A stretch of 28,818 bases of DNA. Origin: Archaeoglobus sp. JdFR-24. Lineage in GTDB: Archaea; Halobacteriota; Archaeoglobi; Archaeoglobales; Archaeoglobaceae. Shown here one piece after another: positions 25,012-28,818 of this stretch; position 1 is the first letter of the stretch; each line of letters starts with the position of its first letter. The DNA is taken from assembly GCA_002011215.1 (NCBI GenBank), contig MTML01000094.1:1-28818 (forward strand), in the 5' to 3' direction. The position numbers and the translations under genes were made by a program. The notes below the pieces were generated by a model. That model saw only the letters and a list, made by a program, of their open reading frames with translations, did not search any database and was not told the DNA's origin.

Positions 25012-25238
25012 ATGTGTCTGAAGCTACCTGTAATATCAGGAGCGCTATCAAAGCCCTGCACAAAGCCGGCTTTAGAGTCGTTAGGCAGAAGGAAAGCCAT
25101 GTTCGAATGGAGAAAAAGATCGACAAAGAAACTGTTAAGGTTACCGTTCCATTGCACCCATCACTTAAGAAAGGAACTCTCAGAATAATACTGAGGCAAG
25201 CTGGATTAAGTGTGGAGGAGTTTGTTAAATTGCTTTGA
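25012..25238 (+). pseudogene. HicA-family toxin, frameshifted near its start
   Basis: ATG 25012 opens MCLKLPVISG, the usual HicA beginning, but the rest of the family sequence (AIKALHKAGFRVVRQKESHV to ILRQAGLSVEEFVKLL) is in another frame, so at least one base was lost near 25040. The catalytic His in SHVRM is kept. A GTG at 25014 in the second frame could still give a 74-residue protein without the proper N-terminus. Homologues have two residues (KE or similar) where the shift falls. A T-rich tract (25241-25259) follows. Confidence 0.75.
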
Positions 25239-25587
25239 TTTAATTTTTTATTTCTTTTCAAAATGATTTCTTTGCGGTTAGTGGAGATCTCTAAATAGTG
25301 AGTGTTGCAGTGGTCCATCAGAGGGGCAATGTAGGCGTTAAAGGGTCCATATATGTGGGATTAGGGAGCTGGGGATCTTTGCAGGACATCAGGCAGTCAC
25401 CTCTACTTCCAGTTTTGTTATCTCCAGTCAGTTATTATCCGCTTTTATTAACAATGTTCCCCTACAAATTTACGGTGTTAATGAAGTTACGGATTAAGTA
25501 GAATAACTGCTCTTTTAAGAGACTAGTTGGGAAGTTTTCTGAGATGGTGAAGGTTAAAACATTCTTCTTTAGTGAACAACATTTCAT
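25239..25587. other. Intergenic region with no recognised gene
   Basis: The T-rich start (25241-25259) could end the HicA transcript. A 67-codon frame at 25298-25501 begins MSVAVVHQRGNVGVKG but has no ribosome-binding site and no family I recognise. A second short frame, about 25502-25618, ends FIIEILKYFRC. Both may be chance or worn remnants. Confidence 0.4.
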
Positions 25588-25588
25588 T

Positions 25589-25613
25589 ATCGAAATCCTT
25601 AAATATTTTCGAT
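25589..25613 (+). promoter_or_regulatory. Promoter with inverted repeat enclosing the TATA box
   Basis: ATCGAAA (25589-25595) and TTTCGAT (25607-25613) form a perfect 7-bp inverted repeat with an 11-bp spacer holding the TATA-like CTTAAATA (25598-25605). The predicted start is near 25627, leaving a leader of about 48 nt. A second small inverted repeat, GAAAC/GTTTC (25637-25649), lies in that leader. The layout suggests a repressor that blocks TBP access. Confidence 0.65.
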
Positions 25614-25674
25614 GCTAAATTAGTGTTGTGAAATAAGAAACCAAGTTTCCTAATAATAAACAGAAGGTGATAGG

Positions 25675-26601
25675 GTGGAAAAAGTCAGTATAGCGATAGT
25701 AGGACCCGGGAACATCGGAACAGATTTGATGTACAAAATTCTAAAAAGGAGTAAGTACATGTATATCAGAAGAGTAATCGGAATTTTTCCTCCATCTCAG
25801 TCAGAAGGTCTGAGAATAGCCCAGCAAGAGGGTATTGATATCGCTTGGAACGGTATCAAAGGAGTAGAGGAAATCGCCGATGAAATAGATATTATTTTTG
25901 AAGCTACAACTGCCAAAGCGCATCTCCAGAACGCTCCAGCTTACAAAAAAATGGGGCTAGTTGCAATTGATCTCACACCTGCAGCTGTTGGACCTTATAT
26001 AGTTCCCGCTGTCAATATTGAAGAACATTTAGATAAAAACAACGTAAATATGGTCACCTGCGGGGGCCAAGCTACAGTACCGATAGTTTATGCAGTAAAT
26101 AGAGTAAGCAGAGTTAAGTATGCAGAAATTATCTCAAGCATTGCAAGTAAAAGTGCCGGTCCCGGAACTAGAAAAAATATTGATGAGTTCACACAGACAA
26201 CTGCAAAGGCATTAGAGAAGGTTGGCGGTGCTAAGAAAGGAAAAGCCATTATAATTCTCAACCCTGCTGAGCCACCCATAATCATGCAAAACACAATACA
26301 CTGTATAGTCGAGGATATCAGCAAGAAAGAGGAAATCCTACAATCAATATATGACATGGTAAAAACGATACAGCAATACGTTCCTGGCTACGCTCTCAAG
26401 GTATCTCCTGTAGTTTTTGAGGATGAAAACCGTGTTACGGTCATTATACGTGTCATTGGCGAAGGAGATTACTTACCAACCTATGCTGGAAACTTGGATA
26501 TTATGACAGCTGCAGCCGCAGCTACGGGTGAAAGATTTGCGGAGAAAATACTAAAAGAGAAGGGAGTATTAGAGACTGAAGTTTTAGCTAAATTAAGGTG
26601 A
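25675..26601 (+). CDS. Acetaldehyde dehydrogenase (acylating), DmpF/BphJ/MhpF type
   Basis: The enzyme turns acetaldehyde, NAD+ and CoA into acetyl-CoA, and in the known pathway receives acetaldehyde through a channel from its partner aldolase. The N-terminal Rossmann motif is [16 protein letters not shown]; the catalytic Cys lies in [34 protein letters not shown] near the end matches the family. Length (308) is normal. The start is GTG with ribosome-binding site GAAGGTGA (25663-25670). The aldolase start codon follows just after its stop, so the two are translated together. The substrate could include longer aldehydes. Confidence 0.95.
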   Translation: MEKVSIAIVGPGNIGTDLMYKILKRSKYMYIRRVIGIFPPSQSEGLRIAQQEGIDIAWNGIKGVEEIADEIDIIFEATTAKAHLQNAPAYKKMGLVAIDLTPAAVGPYIVPAVNIEEHLDKNNVNMVTCGGQATVPIVYAVNRVSRVKYAEIISSIASKSAGPGTRKNIDEFTQTTAKALEKVGGAKKGKAIIILNPAEPPIIMQNTIHCIVEDISKKEEILQSIYDMVKTIQQYVPGYALKVSPVVFEDENRVTVIIRVIGEGDYLPTYAGNLDIMTAAAAATGERFAEKILKEKGVLETEVLAKLR

Positions 26602-26606
26602 TTCAG

Positions 26607-27641
26607 ATGTGTAGCGGTGGAAAACTAGGAAAGAGATGGATTAGACTAATAGACACAACACTTAGAGATGGAATGCATGCAGTTAAGCACAAATTTACTG
26701 TAGAGCAAATGATAAAAATAGCCGGCGCATTGGAAGATGCAAACGTTGGAACGATCGAGGTCTCTCACGGGGATGGACTGGGTGGGTCATCTATCAATTA
26801 TGGATTTGCTGCAGCTTCTGACAAAGATTATTTGGAGAGTGTTGCTTCAACTCTGTCTAAGTCTAAACTAGCAGTGCTTCTTTTGCCGGGTATAGGTACA
26901 GTTGAGGACCTAAAGATTGCTGTAAATGCTGGTGCAAAGGTTGCTAGAATAGCCACTCATGTAACCGAGGCAGATATTTCTGAGGAACACATAATTTACT
27001 GTAAGGAAATGGGACTTGAAACAATAGGTGTGTTAATGATGACACATACAGTTGGTCCAGAGAAAATTGTTGAACAGGTAAAGCTTATGGAAAGTTATGG
27101 GGCCGATATGGTTTACCTGATGGATTCTGCTGGAGCAATGATTCCTAAAAATGTTGAGGAAAGAATATTGGCTCTGAAAAATGAATTATCAATACCAGTT
27201 GGATTTCATGCTCACAACAACCTTGGATTGGCGATTGGAAATTCACTTAAAGCAGCAGAGGTTGGAGCTGTATCTTTAGATGGTACTTTAAGAGGTTTAG
27301 GTGCTGGAGCCGGAAATGCGCAAGAAGAAGTGTTAGTTGCTGTTTTAGATAAAGCTGGCTACAAAACTGGTGTGGATTTATACAAGATAATGGATGCTGC
27401 AGAACTCTTGGATTCGATAGTAACACGACTGCCTAAAATAGATAACACATCCCTTCTGCTCGGTTATGCTGGAGTTTATTCCAGTTTTCTCTTACATACT
27501 TTCAGAGCTGCTGAAAAGTTCAATTTGGATCCGAGAGACATAATAATCGAGGTAGGCAGGAGAGAAGCTGTTGGTGGGCAAGAAGATTGGATAATCGAGG
27601 TTGCGGCCGAAATGGCCGCTAAAAAGTCTGGGGGCAAGTAG
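26607..27641 (+). CDS. 4-hydroxy-2-oxovalerate aldolase, DmpG/BphI/MhpE type
   Basis: The enzyme splits 4-hydroxy-2-oxopentanoate into pyruvate and acetaldehyde. The HMGL-like barrel begins RLIDTTLRDGMHAVKHKF, with the metal ligands in HAHNNLGLAIGNS, and SLDGTLRGLGAGAGNAQEE near the middle. A C-terminal communication domain for the dehydrogenase is present (from about YKIMDAAELL onwards). Length is about 344 with ATG 26607, chosen because AAGGTG (26595-26600) fits as its ribosome-binding site; GTG 26598 would overlap the dehydrogenase stop. Isopropylmalate or homocitrate synthase is excluded by the family motifs and the neighbour. Confidence 0.95.
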   Translation: MCSGGKLGKRWIRLIDTTLRDGMHAVKHKFTVEQMIKIAGALEDANVGTIEVSHGDGLGGSSINYGFAAASDKDYLESVASTLSKSKLAVLLLPGIGTVEDLKIAVNAGAKVARIATHVTEADISEEHIIYCKEMGLETIGVLMMTHTVGPEKIVEQVKLMESYGADMVYLMDSAGAMIPKNVEERILALKNELSIPVGFHAHNNLGLAIGNSLKAAEVGAVSLDGTLRGLGAGAGNAQEEVLVAVLDKAGYKTGVDLYKIMDAAELLDSIVTRLPKIDNTSLLLGYAGVYSSFLLHTFRAAEKFNLDPRDIIIEVGRREAVGGQEDWIIEVAAEMAAKKSGGK

Positions 27642-27642
27642 T

Positions 27643-28269
27643 ATGAAAGTCGTGAATATGTATGCGGAAATAGACCCCGATAAGTGTACGGGGTGTAAAG
27701 TTTGTGAGAAAGTGTGTCCTACTTTGTCAATAAAAATTGTGGGAGAGAAGAAAGAGAAACTGGCAGTTGTTGATTTGAGTTTTTGCGTTGGTTGTGGTGC
27801 ATGTGTTGAAAGGTGTCAGTTTGAAGCGGTTAATCTGAAAACCTTAGATGGACCCAGAATCATTAGAGTTGATCTGAAATCATTGGATGAAGAAAAAGTA
27901 TCTGAACTCTGTCTCAAAGCAAAGTTACATCCTGAACAGATAGTATGTTTCTGTACTGGAACGAGAGCAGAAGAAGTGGCCGCAGCAATCTTAATGGGAG
28001 CATCTTCACCCGAAGAAATTTCAAGGATGGCTGGTGTCAGGACTGGTTGTAAAGTAGAATGTATTCAGCCCATTCTCAGACTCCTAAAAGCCGCTGGAAT
28101 AGAGCCTACACCTGTGGAGGGGGGCTGGCAGTGGTATGGAATTACCCCTACAATCTGGGACATTCCAGAAGAAGTGATAAAAAAGTACTCTGCTAGAGGA
28201 TTTTATTTTGAAGAAGATAAGGCTCTGTTTAAGAAGCTTCTAGATACTGTAAAGGTTGGTGGTGAATGA
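27643..28269 (+). CDS. Ferredoxin / BFD-like [2Fe-2S] fusion protein
   Basis: The 208-residue protein has two [4Fe-4S] motifs (CTGCKVCEKVCP and CVGCGACVERCQ, about residues 15-65). A BFD-like [2Fe-2S] domain follows with CFC (VCFCTGTRAEEVAAAI) and, 30 residues on, a C-x3-C pair (TGCKVEC). The C-terminal 60 residues (GWQWYGITPTIWDIPEEV region) are unfamiliar. It is a probable cytoplasmic electron-transfer subunit. It begins one base after the aldolase stop and ends one base before the next ATG, so it belongs to this operon. Its redox partner is not in the window. Confidence 0.85.
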   Translation: MKVVNMYAEIDPDKCTGCKVCEKVCPTLSIKIVGEKKEKLAVVDLSFCVGCGACVERCQFEAVNLKTLDGPRIIRVDLKSLDEEKVSELCLKAKLHPEQIVCFCTGTRAEEVAAAILMGASSPEEISRMAGVRTGCKVECIQPILRLLKAAGIEPTPVEGGWQWYGITPTIWDIPEEVIKKYSARGFYFEEDKALFKKLLDTVKVGGE

Positions 28270-28270
28270 A

Positions 28271-28818
28271 ATGGTTGAAATGGTTGCCAAGTTCGATAAA
28301 CCCGTAAGACCTCTTCCACCTAAGCCATCCAGATATGGGCCAGATCCAGAACATATCAAAACTAGGGCTTGTGATCTAGAGAACATTGTTTCTGTAAAAG
28401 TGAGGGACCTATTCCCAGACATACCCGAAAGTATCTATCCTAGTGAGAAGGGTGTTAAAGCTATTAGAGATGCCACGGTAAATGCGCTCGAAAAAGTAGA
28501 TATGAGTATGATAAAGTCCAGAGATTCTGTAAATATACTTGGATCCCATCATGGGTTCACAATACTTGGAGGTGAGCCATATGCTGAAATGCTCAGGACC
28601 ATTAAAGATGTCATAGCAGATAGAACTGGCGCAGAGAACATTCGTCTTAGAGTAGGAGTTGGTTTGAGGTTCAGGGAATCCGATGAATATATAAAGAGGT
28701 TCGGTCTGAATGAATATTTCAATAAGAAAGCAAGAGGCGTAGCTCCTATTGATGAGGGGATTCCAATAGAGACGGAGATCGGGACGTTGTATGGCATTAA
28801 GAGGTGTTATGATGCTGA
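28271..28818 (+). CDS. Unrecognised protein, N-terminal part (runs off the window)
   Basis: ATG 28271 opens a frame that reaches the window end without a stop (182 codons seen). It starts MVEMVAKFDKPVRPLPPKPS and contains DSVNILGSHHGFTILGG, IRLRVGVGLRFRESDEY and APIDEGIPIETEIGTLYGIK. There is no signal peptide or membrane span. The GSHHGFT and RVGVGLRFRE stretches recall, weakly, the repeated alpha/beta units of LarA-like (DUF2088) racemases, but I do not claim this. Another in-frame ATG lies at 28280. It is the fourth gene of the operon. Confidence 0.7.
   Translation, partial: MVEMVAKFDKPVRPLPPKPSRYGPDPEHIKTRACDLENIVSVKVRDLFPDIPESIYPSEKGVKAIRDATVNALEKVDMSMIKSRDSVNILGSHHGFTILGGEPYAEMLRTIKDVIADRTGAENIRLRVGVGLRFRESDEYIKRFGLNEYFNKKARGVAPIDEGIPIETEIGTLYGIKRCYDA

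Noticed and set aside
25298..25501. 67-codon frame before the aldolase operon as a gene
   Set aside because: It has no ribosome-binding site, no suitably spaced TATA box and no recognisable domain; kept only as part of the intergenic note.

Overview
The window comes from a euryarchaeal chromosome, most likely a hyperthermophile of the Archaeoglobales. The domain is secure: there is an archaeal 16S rRNA end, an eRF1-type release factor, Spt5, a tRNA-Tyr with the archaeal C1:G72 pair, an anticodon-loop intron and no encoded CCA, and TATA boxes about 26 nt before starts that have little or no leader. The order is inferred from gene content and protein resemblance and was not checked by alignment.

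Layout. 1-950 (minus): the 5' part of the 16S rRNA gene, its leader and three spaced TATA-like elements. 1237-8675: housekeeping and conserved archaeal genes (aCPSF2 nuclease, metallophosphoesterase, CYTH phosphatase/cyclase and FKBP from a divergent promoter, site-2 protease, CutA, a nucleotidyltransferase, a radical SAM protein). 8753-12848: a co-directional block (DUF2551-like protein, cis-prenyltransferase, aRF1, arginyl-tRNA synthetase). 12902-16586: dihydroorotase diverging from an ftsZ-secE-spt5-rpl11 run. 16721-21624: a small conserved protein, a 2x[4Fe-4S] ferredoxin, a Bat-type regulator and a three-gene 2-oxoacid:ferredoxin oxidoreductase operon (gamma-delta fusion, alpha, beta). 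21754-22815: broken major-facilitator pieces on opposite strands. 22828-23394: an HD hydrolase.

23638-25240 reads as an old island at a tRNA: intron-containing tRNA-Tyr, a frameshifted tyrosine-recombinase fragment, an intact AbrB/VapC-type toxin-antitoxin pair, and a decayed HicB/HicA pair (internal stop in HicB, frameshift in HicA). Right after it, at 25675-28818, is a tight operon: acylating acetaldehyde dehydrogenase (DmpF/BphJ type), 4-hydroxy-2-oxovalerate aldolase (DmpG/BphI type), a ferredoxin fused to a BFD-like [2Fe-2S] domain, and an unrecognised protein cut by the window end. The first two enzymes normally finish meta-cleavage of aromatics by splitting 4-hydroxy-2-oxovalerate to pyruvate and acetyl-CoA. 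Their union with an iron-sulfur protein and an unknown partner, behind an inverted repeat that encloses the TATA box, is the best candidate here for an undescribed system.

A second theme is structural. Many intergenic gaps carry a short local duplication (periods of about 10-26 bp, usually two copies, once four), several within promoters. No two loci share a repeat sequence, so this looks like a recurrent local process rather than one repeat family.
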